A stretch of DNA of 6,053 nt. Source: Halanaerobiaceae bacterium. GTDB lineage: Bacteria; Bacillota_F; Halanaerobiia; Halanaerobiales; CSSED10-376. Shown in pieces: positions 1 through 5,994 of the stretch (positions within the stretch are counted from its first letter, which is position 1; the number at the start of each line of letters is the position of its first letter). Position numbers and translations under genes: made by a program. The notes under the pieces were generated by a model, which worked only from the letters and a program-made list of their open reading frames with translations, was not told the DNA's origin and made no database searches. The stretch lies in NCBI GenBank assembly GCA_003557445.1, contig PWOK01000118.1, positions 1 through 6,053 on the forward strand, given 5' to 3'.

Positions 1-546
1 GTTGAAGTTGGTATTAAACTGGAGTTTGAGCCCCGGATAACTGATCATGATTCTATAATTCTTGAGCTCAAACCACAAATAACAAGTCTTGGACTGGCTG
101 ATGCAATTGGAGATTTACCTACAATAAATACCAGAGAACTGGAGACTACCATCCATCTAAATGATGAAGAAACATTTATTATAGGAGGGTTGATTCAGGA
201 TAGAATAACAGAATCAACTGAAGGAATACCTGTATTATCCAGAATACCTTTAATAGGGAGATTATTCAGCCGTACTGAACAGACCAAAGAAAAAACAGAG
301 TTAATAATTGTTATTACTCCCAGGATAGTAAGACATGACAGAGATGAAAACTATGAGGATCAGGAAATTGAACGGATCTTATTTTTAGACAAAGATTATG
401 AATACCTGGATATAGATTTTATGAGAGAAGAAACGGTTATTAAAGAAGAAATAATTGAAGAAAATGAGCAGATTGAAAAAGAAGATACAGAAGAACTTGA
501 ATTAGAAATAGAGAGTGAAGAAACTACTGAAGTAGAGCCAGAATAG
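1..546 (+). CDS. Secretin (GspD/PilQ family), C-terminal part, 5' end outside the window
   Basis: Secretins form the gated outer-membrane ring through which type IV pili or type II secretion substrates pass. The open frame runs from base 1 to TAG at 544-546, giving 181 visible residues; the true start lies upstream, and the TTG at 190 is only an internal codon. The visible part matches the secretin core: LELKPQIT near residues 21-28, a TxHLNDEETFIIGGLI-type strand near 51-65, then GIPVLSRIPLIGRLFS (about 75-90) and ELIIVITPRIV (about 100-110), which are typical of the end of the conserved domain. After this comes a tail of about 70 residues; 19 of the last 40 are Glu, which is not part of the conserved domain. 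It lacks an evident S-domain-like ending. The gene ends in a terminator, so it is probably last in its operon. Whether it serves pili or secretion cannot be decided without the upstream genes. Confidence 0.93.
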   Translation, partial: VEVGIKLEFEPRITDHDSIILELKPQITSLGLADAIGDLPTINTRELETTIHLNDEETFIIGGLIQDRITESTEGIPVLSRIPLIGRLFSRTEQTKEKTELIIVITPRIVRHDRDENYEDQEIERILFLDKDYEYLDIDFMREETVIKEEIIEENEQIEKEDTEELELEIESEETTEVEPE

Positions 547-583
547 GGAAACTTAAATAGAGAAGAAATAATTTGATATGATG

Positions 584-629
584 AAAGAGCAGGTAAGGGA
601 TGACAAACCCTGAACCTGCTCTTTTTTTT
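584..629 (+). terminator. Intrinsic terminator of the secretin operon
   Basis: An 11-bp perfect stem is formed by AAAGAGCAGGT (584-594) and ACCTGCTCTTT (614-624), with a short inner GGG/CCC pairing (597-599 with 608-610) inside the loop. A run of eight T (622-629) follows or overlaps the right arm. It lies 37 bases after the secretin stop and its T-run overlaps the stop codon of the convergent protease gene (628-630). In the reverse direction the stem is followed by only a short T-run, so it should work mainly rightward. Confidence 0.9.
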
Positions 630-1746
630 ACTCTTTTTGCTGTTCCTGTATTAATTTTAACCGGTACCCTTTCATTATATCTGATCTTGTTAGAATTCCA
701 ACCAGTCTGTCATTCTCCATGACCATTAGTCTTCCTATATCAGCTTTTGATAGTTTAACAAAGGCCTGATACAAATTATCTTCAGGATGAACATTTATTA
801 CTTCTTCTGTCATTACATTTTTAATTTTCTCCTGATTGTTTTTATGAGGGGGAATTGATTTAATGTCTTCCATGGTAACACATCCTCTTATATTACCATC
901 TTCATCAATTACAGGATAACCACTGTGCCGTTCTTCTATCATTTTATCCAGCAGTTGATTAACAGTGGTTTCCATGTTAACTGTGGAGACATTTTTGGTC
1001 ATTAATTCCCTTACTTTAAAATCAGATAAAGTATCTTTTATCAAATTAGTTTGATATTCCTGAGATGCTCCAATAAAAATGAAAAAACCTATAAGGGCCA
1101 GTAGAATATGGCCACTTAATAATCCAAAAAAAATAAAAACAAGAGCAAATGCCTTACCAACAGTACTGGCAATCCTGGTGGCGGTAAGGTAGGAAGTTTT
1201 TCTGGCGATCAAGGATCTTAAAATCCTGCCTCCATCAGAAGGAAAAGCAGGTAATAAATTAAAGATACCCAGGAAAATATTAATCTGTCCTAAATATAAT
1301 AGGACAAGATGTAAATCTGGAAATAAGCGGTCACCTGAATAATAAACGACCATGATTAATATAAGTCCAAAAACTATACTAAAAAGAGGCCCGGCAAAGG
1401 CCATCCAGGCTTCATCTCTGGGATTTTCAGTTATTTCTTCCATTTGTGCCACTCCACCCAATATCATTAAAGTAATATCATTTATCTGCATACCTTTACT
1501 TCTGGCCACAAAGGAATGGGATAATTCATGTAAGAGGACACTGATAAAAAGAAAAACAGCTAATATTAAGCCCAAAAGATAACTGTTTAAAAGCAGTTGT
1601 TCAGGACTAAGCCCTGCTATACCAGCAATCTGTTGAATATTGTTTCCTATAGCCCAGGCCAGAAAAGGTAGAATCAATAAAAAACTTATATGCAATTTAA
1701 TGGGAATTCCTGATATTTTCATTATTGTTATAGAATTTTTAAACAT
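628..1746 (-). CDS. M50-family site-2 protease with two CBS domains
   Basis: This is a 372-residue polytopic membrane zinc metalloprotease of the SpoIVFB/Rip1-like M50 group, which cuts substrates inside the membrane. The zinc-binding HELSH motif is at residues 73-77 in a hydrophobic helix, and the second metal-ligand motif is NLLPAFPSDGGR at about 163-174 (Asp171). Hydrophobic segments are seen near 15-35, 50-72, 114-136, 146-168 and 198-228. Two CBS domains follow (about 246-298 and 308-362); the first begins VRELMTKNVSTV and the second VMTEEVINV, and such pairs usually bind adenine nucleotides and tune activity. The ATG start is supported by the SD GAGGTGA (minus strand, 1759-1753), 6 bases upstream. 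The gene converges on the secretin and diverges from the pullulanase. The substrate cannot be told; no anti-sigma factor or sporulation gene is adjacent, so a SpoIVFB role should not be assumed. Confidence 0.93.
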   Translation of the reverse strand: MFKNSITIMKISGIPIKLHISFLLILPFLAWAIGNNIQQIAGIAGLSPEQLLLNSYLLGLILAVFLFISVLLHELSHSFVARSKGMQINDITLMILGGVAQMEEITENPRDEAWMAFAGPLFSIVFGLILIMVVYYSGDRLFPDLHLVLLYLGQINIFLGIFNLLPAFPSDGGRILRSLIARKTSYLTATRIASTVGKAFALVFIFFGLLSGHILLALIGFFIFIGASQEYQTNLIKDTLSDFKVRELMTKNVSTVNMETTVNQLLDKMIEERHSGYPVIDEDGNIRGCVTMEDIKSIPPHKNNQEKIKNVMTEEVINVHPEDNLYQAFVKLSKADIGRLMVMENDRLVGILTRSDIMKGYRLKLIQEQQKE

Positions 1747-1933
1747 TATTTATCACCTCATTTTATAATATTTACCTGCTGTAATAATATAATTATATAT
1801 AAAAATGCAAAAACCTTTATTTTATAAAAGAAAATACCACAAAGTGGTTCTGTAAAAGAATTCATTTTGTTCCTTTTTTATGTTATAATAACAACAGATT
1901 ATTCTTAAAATAATTACTGGTGGTGAAAATTTA
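1747..1933. promoter_or_regulatory. Divergent intergenic region between protease and pullulanase genes
   Basis: These 187 AT-rich bases carry the start signals of both flanking genes. Besides the pullulanase promoter (listed separately) there is a perfect 5-bp-arm palindrome ACCAC-AAA-GTGGT at 1836-1848, about 12 bases upstream of the likely -35 region and so placed like an operator. For the leftward protease gene a TATAAT hexamer occurs on the minus strand at 1797-1792, and TTGCAT at 1810-1805 with TTATTA at 1787-1782 (17-base spacing) is an alternative; neither is clear enough to call a promoter. Confidence 0.45.
1861..1889 (+). promoter_or_regulatory. Extended -10 promoter of the pullulanase gene
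   Basis: TGTTATAAT at 1881-1889 is a full extended -10 element (TGn followed by the consensus TATAAT at 1884-1889). The hexamer TTCATT at 1861-1866, 17 bases upstream, is a weak -35, as expected for extended -10 promoters. Transcription would begin near 1896, giving a leader of about 38 bases before the SD GGTGGTG (1919-1925) and the ATG at 1934. Confidence 0.65.
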
Positions 1934-2794
1934 ATGGAAAATTATTATCCTGGCAAAGATCTGGGAGTTACTTATAATAAAAGCAAGACAAAAGTAAGAA
2001 TCTGGACTCCTGTTGCAGATAGGGTTTCTATTTTATTATTTCAAAAAGAGACAGATATTAAACCATTTAAAATAAAAAGATTAAAAAAAGATATTAAAGG
2101 TACCTGGTATACTGAAATCAATGGAGATATGGAGGGTGTTTATTATCTTTTCAGAATTTTTAATAAAGGTGAATATAATGATACTGTGGACCCTTATGCA
2201 AAAGCTGTAGGAACAGATAGTAAAAAGGGTTTGATTGTAGATTTAAAAAAAACCAATCCCCGGGGTTGGGATCGTGACCAACGGATAAAATTAAAAAATC
2301 CTGTTGATGCTATTATCTATGAACTTCATGTTAAAGATTTTTCCATATCACCTGAATCTGGAATGAAAAACAAAGGGAAATACCTTGCTTTTACAGAAGA
2401 AGCAACTGTAAATAGTGATGGATATACTACAGGTCTAGAACACCTAAAAGAACTGGGAATAACCCATGTTCATTTGTTACCTGTATTTGACTTTGCAACA
2501 GTATCTGATAATAGTATCAGTGAATATAACTGGGGATATGATCCCTATTATTATAATGTTCCAGAGGGCTCCTATGCTACAGAACCTTCTAATGCTAGCA
2601 GAATAAAGGAATTTAAACAGCTGGTTCACTCCTTACACAAAAATAATATTGGTGTAATTATGGATGTAGTATATAATCATACCTATTATACCATGGAATC
2701 TGCTTTTCAATTAACTGTTCCCGATTATTTTTACCGTTTTATAGATGGGAAATGTGCCAATGGCTCTGGATGTGGCAATGAACTGGCGACTTAA
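1934..2794 (+). CDS. N-terminal half of the interrupted pullulanase (CBM48 and first part of the GH13 barrel)
   Basis: This is the product expected if the TAA is obeyed: 286 residues. ATG 1934 is preceded by the SD GGTGGTG (1919-1925) at a spacing of 8 bases. Residues about 9-100 form the CBM48-like N-terminal beta domain (LGVTYNKSKTKVRIWTPVAD). The barrel starts near 125 (DAIIYELHVKDFS). The pullulanase-specific YNWGYDP motif is at 198-204 and conserved region I, DVVYNH, at 244-249. The piece stops just before region II, so it lacks all three catalytic carboxylates and should be inactive as a hydrolase; it might still bind glucan through the CBM48 domain. Confidence 0.8.
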   Translation: MENYYPGKDLGVTYNKSKTKVRIWTPVADRVSILLFQKETDIKPFKIKRLKKDIKGTWYTEINGDMEGVYYLFRIFNKGEYNDTVDPYAKAVGTDSKKGLIVDLKKTNPRGWDRDQRIKLKNPVDAIIYELHVKDFSISPESGMKNKGKYLAFTEEATVNSDGYTTGLEHLKELGITHVHLLPVFDFATVSDNSISEYNWGYDPYYYNVPEGSYATEPSNASRIKEFKQLVHSLHKNNIGVIMDVVYNHTYYTMESAFQLTVPDYFYRFIDGKCANGSGCGNELAT

Positions 2795-2800
2795 AAACCA

Positions 2801-3802
2801 ATGGTTAGAAAATTTATAGTGGATTCAATTAATTACTGGGTAAATGAGTATCATATTGATGGGTTTAGATTTGATCTAATGGGTTTAATTGATAAAGAGA
2901 CAATGAATCAGGTTGAAAAAGTATTGCATAAAATTGATCCATCTATCCTTATTTATGGTGAACCATGGTATGCTTTACCACCACAAATTGAACCCTCAAA
3001 CCAGATTTATAAAGGGTTTCAAAAAAACAAAAAGGTTGCTGTTTTTAATGATCACTTTAGAGATGCTATCAAAGGAGATCTAAATGGAGCTGGTAAAGGT
3101 TTTGTTTCTGGAAAGAGGGATTGTGAACATGGTATAAAAAAAGGAATTGTAGGAGCGATAAATTATAGTGATCAGATTTCTGATTTCACATATAGTCCTG
3201 TAGAATCAGTTAATTATGTAAGCTGTCATGATAACCTTACTTTATGGGATAAATTGAGTGTTTCCAATCCTGAGGTTGATGAGAATCACAGGATCAAGAT
3301 GGATAGGCTGGCCCAGGCTATTATTTTGACTTCTCAGGGGATTCCTTTTTTACAGGGGGGAGAAGAGTTTTTAAGGACAAAATATAAGCATCATAATAGT
3401 TATAATGCTGGAGATTATTATAATCAGCTAAAATGGGAAAGGAAAACCAGGTATTATGAAACCTTTAAATATTATCAGGGATTGATCTCTTTAAGGAAAA
3501 AACATCCTGCTTTCAGGATGACTGACCCCAAAGAGATAAAAAAACATCTGGTATTTATGAAAAGTCCTTCTGGGGCTATTGGTTTCAAATTAATCAATAA
3601 TGCCAATAATGATTCCTGGAAAACAATTATTGTAATCTATAATTCCAATTATAATTGGGCTCATTATAAACTGGGAGATAAACAGAAATGGGCAATTGTG
3701 GTTGATGATCAGAAAGCAGGAGTAGAAGCCTTTAATGTTTTTACTGCTGATAATGTTAATGTACCGGGTATCAGTGCCATGGTTTTACACAGTGTGGAAT
3801 GA
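2801..3802 (+). CDS. C-terminal half of the interrupted pullulanase (catalytic residues and C-terminal beta domain)
   Basis: This in-frame continuation after the TAA can begin at ATG 2801 (Met290 of the full protein), giving 333 residues. It holds all three catalytic acids: Asp25 in GFRFDLMG (nucleophile), Glu54 in IYGEPW (acid/base) and Asp144 in SCHDN. GIPFLQGGEEF at about 170-180 is the usual pullulanase motif late in the barrel, and a beta-rich C-terminal domain follows to TGA 3802. No SD precedes ATG 2801; the bases before it are the end of the first half and the stop. Independent translation is therefore doubtful, though termination and restart 4 bases after the TAA is possible. Alone it lacks barrel strands 1-3 and would not fold as a normal GH13 enzyme. 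Confidence 0.7.
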   Translation: MVRKFIVDSINYWVNEYHIDGFRFDLMGLIDKETMNQVEKVLHKIDPSILIYGEPWYALPPQIEPSNQIYKGFQKNKKVAVFNDHFRDAIKGDLNGAGKGFVSGKRDCEHGIKKGIVGAINYSDQISDFTYSPVESVNYVSCHDNLTLWDKLSVSNPEVDENHRIKMDRLAQAIILTSQGIPFLQGGEEFLRTKYKHHNSYNAGDYYNQLKWERKTRYYETFKYYQGLISLRKKHPAFRMTDPKEIKKHLVFMKSPSGAIGFKLINNANNDSWKTIIVIYNSNYNWAHYKLGDKQKWAIVVDDQKAGVEAFNVFTADNVNVPGISAMVLHSVE

Positions 3803-3803
3803 T

Positions 3804-3826
3804 AAAACAAATATATATTTTGTTTT
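3804..3826 (+). terminator. Weak hairpin after the pullulanase gene
   Basis: AAAACAAA (3804-3811) and TTTGTTTT (3819-3826) form a perfect 8-bp stem around a 7-base loop, immediately after the TGA. Only one pair is G-C and no T-run continues beyond the right arm, so it is at best a weak terminator, or may only protect the 3' end of the mRNA. Confidence 0.35.
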
Positions 3827-3882
3827 CTTAAAGAATTGAGTTAGGCGACATGCCTGTGAAATGTATCCAGGAAAGTTTAACT

Positions 3883-3955
3883 TATTCATTTGTACGACAA
3901 ATGAATATAATTATTGCAAAATGAATAGGTTTATGATATGCTAAATATATTCATT
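3883..3955. repeat. Four-copy octamer array TATTCATT/AATGAATA, probable operator of fic
   Basis: The octamer occurs at 3883-3890 (TATTCATT), 3900-3907 (AATGAATA), 3920-3927 (AATGAATA) and 3948-3955 (TATTCATT). The first two lie in a perfect palindrome with 11-bp arms TATTCATTTGT (3883-3893) and ACAAATGAATA (3897-3907) around ACG. The third falls between the -35 and -10 of the likely fic promoter and the fourth just after the -10, so bound protein would block RNA polymerase. This arrangement is typical of a repressor operator; the protein that binds is unknown. Confidence 0.6.
3914..3942 (+). promoter_or_regulatory. Likely sigma-A promoter of the fic gene
   Basis: TTGCAA (3914-3919) and TATGCT (3937-3942) are 17 bases apart, each matching four of six consensus positions. 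The promoter sits inside the octamer array and would start transcription near 3949, leaving a short leader before the SD AGGGAGG at 3978-3984. Confidence 0.5.
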
Positions 3956-3997
3956 AAACTAATAAATGAGCATATTTAGGGAGGTATGATTATATTT

Positions 3998-5044
3998 ATG
4001 ATGTCATTTAGAAATGAAAAGTTAAAACATACTGAAATTCCCATGAATGTTGTAAAGTTAATTGGTAAAATAAATGAATATAAAGGAAAGCAAAATTTAT
4101 ATTTAGATCAGTCTCCACAAATTTTAGAAAAATTGAAAGAAGTAGCAGTAATACAAAGTACCAAAGCTTCCAATAGTATAGAAGGAATAGTAATTACTGA
4201 TCGAAGGTTAAAAAAAATAATAAAAGAAGATACCATGCCTGAAGACCGTTCGGAAGCTGAAATTACGGGATATAAAGATGTTTTAAATACTATCCATACT
4301 TCATATGACGCAATACCAATTAATACTAATATTATAAAACAATTTCATAGAGATTTATATAAATTTGTTTCTGCAGAAGGTGGAAAATTTAAAAATCAAG
4401 ATAATGTTATAAGAGGTATTTTACCAAATGGAGAAAAATTTATTAGATTTAGGCCATTATCTGCAGATAGAACTCCTGCTGCCATGAAAGAATTATGCAA
4501 ATATTTAAATGAAGAATTACAGGAAGAAAATATAGAGCCTTTAATACTGATAGGAACATATATTTTAGATTTTTTGTGCATTCATCCTTTTAACGATGGT
4601 AATGGTAGAATGGCGAGATTATTAACTTTATTGTTACTGTATAAATTTGATTACAAAGTTGGAAGATATATTAGTTTAGAAAATATTATAGAAAAGAGTA
4701 AAGCAAATTATTATGAAGCTTTAAAGAAATCTTCTGTAGGTTGGCATGAAGGGAATCATAATATTTTTGTTTGGTTAGATTATTTTTTTGGTACTTTATT
4801 AGCTGCATATAATGAATTTGAAGATAGAGTAGGATTAATAAAAAATAAAAAAGGAAATAAAAGTTATAGAGTAGAACAGGCTATAAAAAGAACCCTGGGT
4901 ATTTTTGAAAAAGAAGATATTCGTAAAGTTTGTCCAGATGTCTCGGAGTCAACGATTAATAGAGTATTTAAAGAGTTGAAAGAAAAAGGAATAATAGAAT
5001 TATTGGGTAAAGGGAGAAATGCAAAGTGGAAGAGGTTAGAGTAG
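3998..5044 (+). CDS. Fic-domain protein with C-terminal winged helix (class II, self-inhibited)
   Basis: Fic enzymes transfer AMP or another nucleotide part onto target proteins. Numbering from the ATG at 3986 (subtract 4 for the start used here): the complete catalytic motif HPFNDGNGRMAR is at 200-211, including the catalytic His200 and the phosphate-binding DGNGR. The inhibitory motif (S/T)xxxE(G/N) is Ser62...Glu66-Gly67 (SNSIEG), N-terminal to the Fic fold, which defines a class II Fic; Glu66 would hold the enzyme inactive. The flap over the target is near 133-150. Residues about 292-352 form a winged helix (EDIRKVCPDVSESTINRVFKELKEKGIIE). The SD AGGGAGG (3978-3984) is only 1 base from ATG 3986 but 13 from ATG 3998, so 3998 (or 4001) is the better start. 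It is preceded by a possible operator array and faces the LuxR-type gene. No antitoxin gene is adjacent. The target is unknown. Confidence 0.9.
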   Translation: MMSFRNEKLKHTEIPMNVVKLIGKINEYKGKQNLYLDQSPQILEKLKEVAVIQSTKASNSIEGIVITDRRLKKIIKEDTMPEDRSEAEITGYKDVLNTIHTSYDAIPINTNIIKQFHRDLYKFVSAEGGKFKNQDNVIRGILPNGEKFIRFRPLSADRTPAAMKELCKYLNEELQEENIEPLILIGTYILDFLCIHPFNDGNGRMARLLTLLLLYKFDYKVGRYISLENIIEKSKANYYEALKKSSVGWHEGNHNIFVWLDYFFGTLLAAYNEFEDRVGLIKNKKGNKSYRVEQAIKRTLGIFEKEDIRKVCPDVSESTINRVFKELKEKGIIELLGKGRNAKWKRLE

Positions 5045-5087
5045 GCCGAGGCACGATTGGTTAACGAATAGATGATCTTTGGATTTT

Positions 5088-5858
5088 TTAATCTACAATA
5101 TCCAGAGGAATAAGATCATATTTTACTGCTTTAAGCAGGGCTGTACCAACACTGTTTGCATTTAGCTTTTTATAAAGATTCTTTTTGTGATATTTAATGG
5201 TACTTGTACTAAGGTGTATTTCTCTGGATATTTCACGGGCTGTCATTCCCCGGGCAAGACATTTTAATATTAAGGTTTGTTTTGAGTTTAAAAGGATGTC
5301 TTTATGTTGCTGCTGTTCTTTTTTTGATTTGTATTCTTTAAGTAAATATTTTTTTAATAATTTCACAATGGCAATTGATTCCTTTTTGATTGGTTTTGAT
5401 ATAGTTGAGATATTAATAAAGCCATTTAGATTATTTTCCAGGATAAGTGGTTCAGTGAAACAGTACATTTTTTCAAGAAATTTACAATAATTTTGATCTG
5501 GTTTAATATATACAGGAGATTTTAATTTTTTTGCAAGACAGACTGCATTAGTACCTGCATTTTTTTCATCTAAGGAAAACCCAGGTTTTAATTTTGATAT
5601 TCCATTATTTTCTGTAATAATATCAAGTATTATCATATCTCTATCTACCAGCAGAAATAAACAGTCTGGTAGATATTTTTTTATATTATTAACTTCTTTT
5701 TTAAACAGAGAAACCAGAAAACTATTTTTATGTAGTTGTTTTTTTAGTTTATCTTGATTTAAAATTCTGGTAGGGGCTGATAATTCAGGGTTTAAGTCAA
5801 TATCAATACATTTTTGATTTGATATTTTAATTTCTTTTTCTGGATTAAAAGTATTCAT
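5088..5858 (-). CDS. GAF-like sensor with LuxR-type helix-turn-helix
   Basis: This is a predicted cytoplasmic transcription regulator of 256 residues. Residues about 42-162 resemble the GAF-type sensor of AcoR-like sigma-54 activators: GFSLDEKNAGTNAVCLA (GTNA at 102-105), PVYI, then a CFTEPLI...LNGFINIS ending; this domain family often binds small molecules. A Lys/Gln-rich linker leads to a LuxR/GerE four-helix domain at about 190-252 (LNSKQTLILKCLARGMTAREISREIHLSTSTIKYHKKNLYKKL). No phosphoreceiver domain or sigma-54 AAA+ domain is present. An upstream GTG at 5867-5865 would add three residues, but it overlaps the SD AGGAG (minus strand, 5871-5867); ATG 5858 lies 8 bases after that SD and is the better start. 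The effector and regulated genes are unknown; the convergent fic gene and the unseen gene to the right are the nearest candidates. Confidence 0.87.
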   Translation of the reverse strand: MNTFNPEKEIKISNQKCIDIDLNPELSAPTRILNQDKLKKQLHKNSFLVSLFKKEVNNIKKYLPDCLFLLVDRDMIILDIITENNGISKLKPGFSLDEKNAGTNAVCLAKKLKSPVYIKPDQNYCKFLEKMYCFTEPLILENNLNGFINISTISKPIKKESIAIVKLLKKYLLKEYKSKKEQQQHKDILLNSKQTLILKCLARGMTAREISREIHLSTSTIKYHKKNLYKKLNANSVGTALLKAVKYDLIPLDIVD

Positions 5859-5902
5859 TTTTTTCACTCCTGTTATAAAGTTAAATTAACCCTTTTGTAT
5901 AA

Positions 5903-5931
5903 ATTATAGAAAAAACTAGATATTCCTGCAA
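5903..5931 (-). promoter_or_regulatory. Sigma-A promoter of the GAF-LuxR regulator gene
   Basis: On the minus strand TTGCAG (5931-5926) and the consensus TATAAT (5908-5903) are separated by exactly 17 bases. The start point would be near 5896, giving a leader of about 38 bases. A small palindrome GTTAA-A-TTAAC at 5880-5890 lies in this leader between the start point and the SD, and could be an operator, though it is short and AT-rich. Confidence 0.65.
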
Positions 5932-5994
5932 AAAAACATAATTAATTTAAAAGAAGTAAAGTTTATGAGTCTTTTTTAGAGAAAAATTGACATT

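Larger units (their letters stand above)
1934..3802 (+). pseudogene. pulA: Type I pullulanase (GH13) interrupted by one in-frame TAA
   Basis: Pullulanase hydrolyses alpha-1,6 branch bonds of pullulan, glycogen and starch. From ATG 1934 to TGA 3800-3802 a single frame encodes 622 codons, a plausible length for a cytoplasmic type I enzyme, broken only by TAA at 2792-2794 (codon 287). Around it the protein reads GNELAT-stop-KPMVRKF; the family has a GNE(I/L)A..E.PMVRKF block there, so the stop stands where Glu (GAA) is expected, one G-to-T change away. The frame is unchanged, so an indel is excluded. Counting the stop as residue 287, region I DVVYNH is at 244-249, the nucleophile is Asp314 (GFRFDLMG), the acid/base is Glu343 (IYGEPW) and the stabilising Asp is 433 (SCHDN). 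The protein has no signal peptide and so is probably intracellular. No other decay is visible, so this is a very recent mutation, a sequence error, or a stop that is read through. Confidence 0.88.

Noticed and set aside
1352..1582. Plus-strand open frame of 76 codons.
   Set aside because: It lies antisense within the M50 protease membrane region, has no SD and no recognisable protein features.
2792..2794. Pyrrolysine or selenocysteine recoding of the pullulanase stop.
   Set aside because: The codon is TAA; these systems use TAG and TGA. No SECIS-like element was evident either.
3843..3871. AGGC/GCCT hairpin followed by a CCAGG that could pair with CCTG, looking like a small structured RNA.
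   Set aside because: Stems are only 4-5 bp and mutually exclusive, and no known riboswitch or small RNA pattern could be recognised.
4396..4581. Minus-strand open frame of 61 codons.
   Set aside because: It is antisense within the Fic domain, which is clearly the real gene here.
3837..5062. Similar short GC-richer strings on both sides of fic (GAGTTAGGCGA at 3838 and GAGTAGGCCGA at 5039), suggesting an inserted cassette.
   Set aside because: The match needs two indels, one copy overlaps the end of the coding region, and there is no transposase or clear inverted repeat end. Too weak to call a mobile element or target duplication.
5045..5087. Search for a shared terminator between the convergent fic and regulator genes.
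   Set aside because: Only 4-bp inverted repeats (AGAT-G-ATCT, GATT-TTTT-AATC) were found, too short to support a terminator call.
5197..5490. Plus-strand open frame of 97 codons.
   Set aside because: It is antisense within the LuxR-type regulator; its Cys/Phe-rich product is typical of a reverse-strand shadow of Lys/Gln-rich coding DNA.
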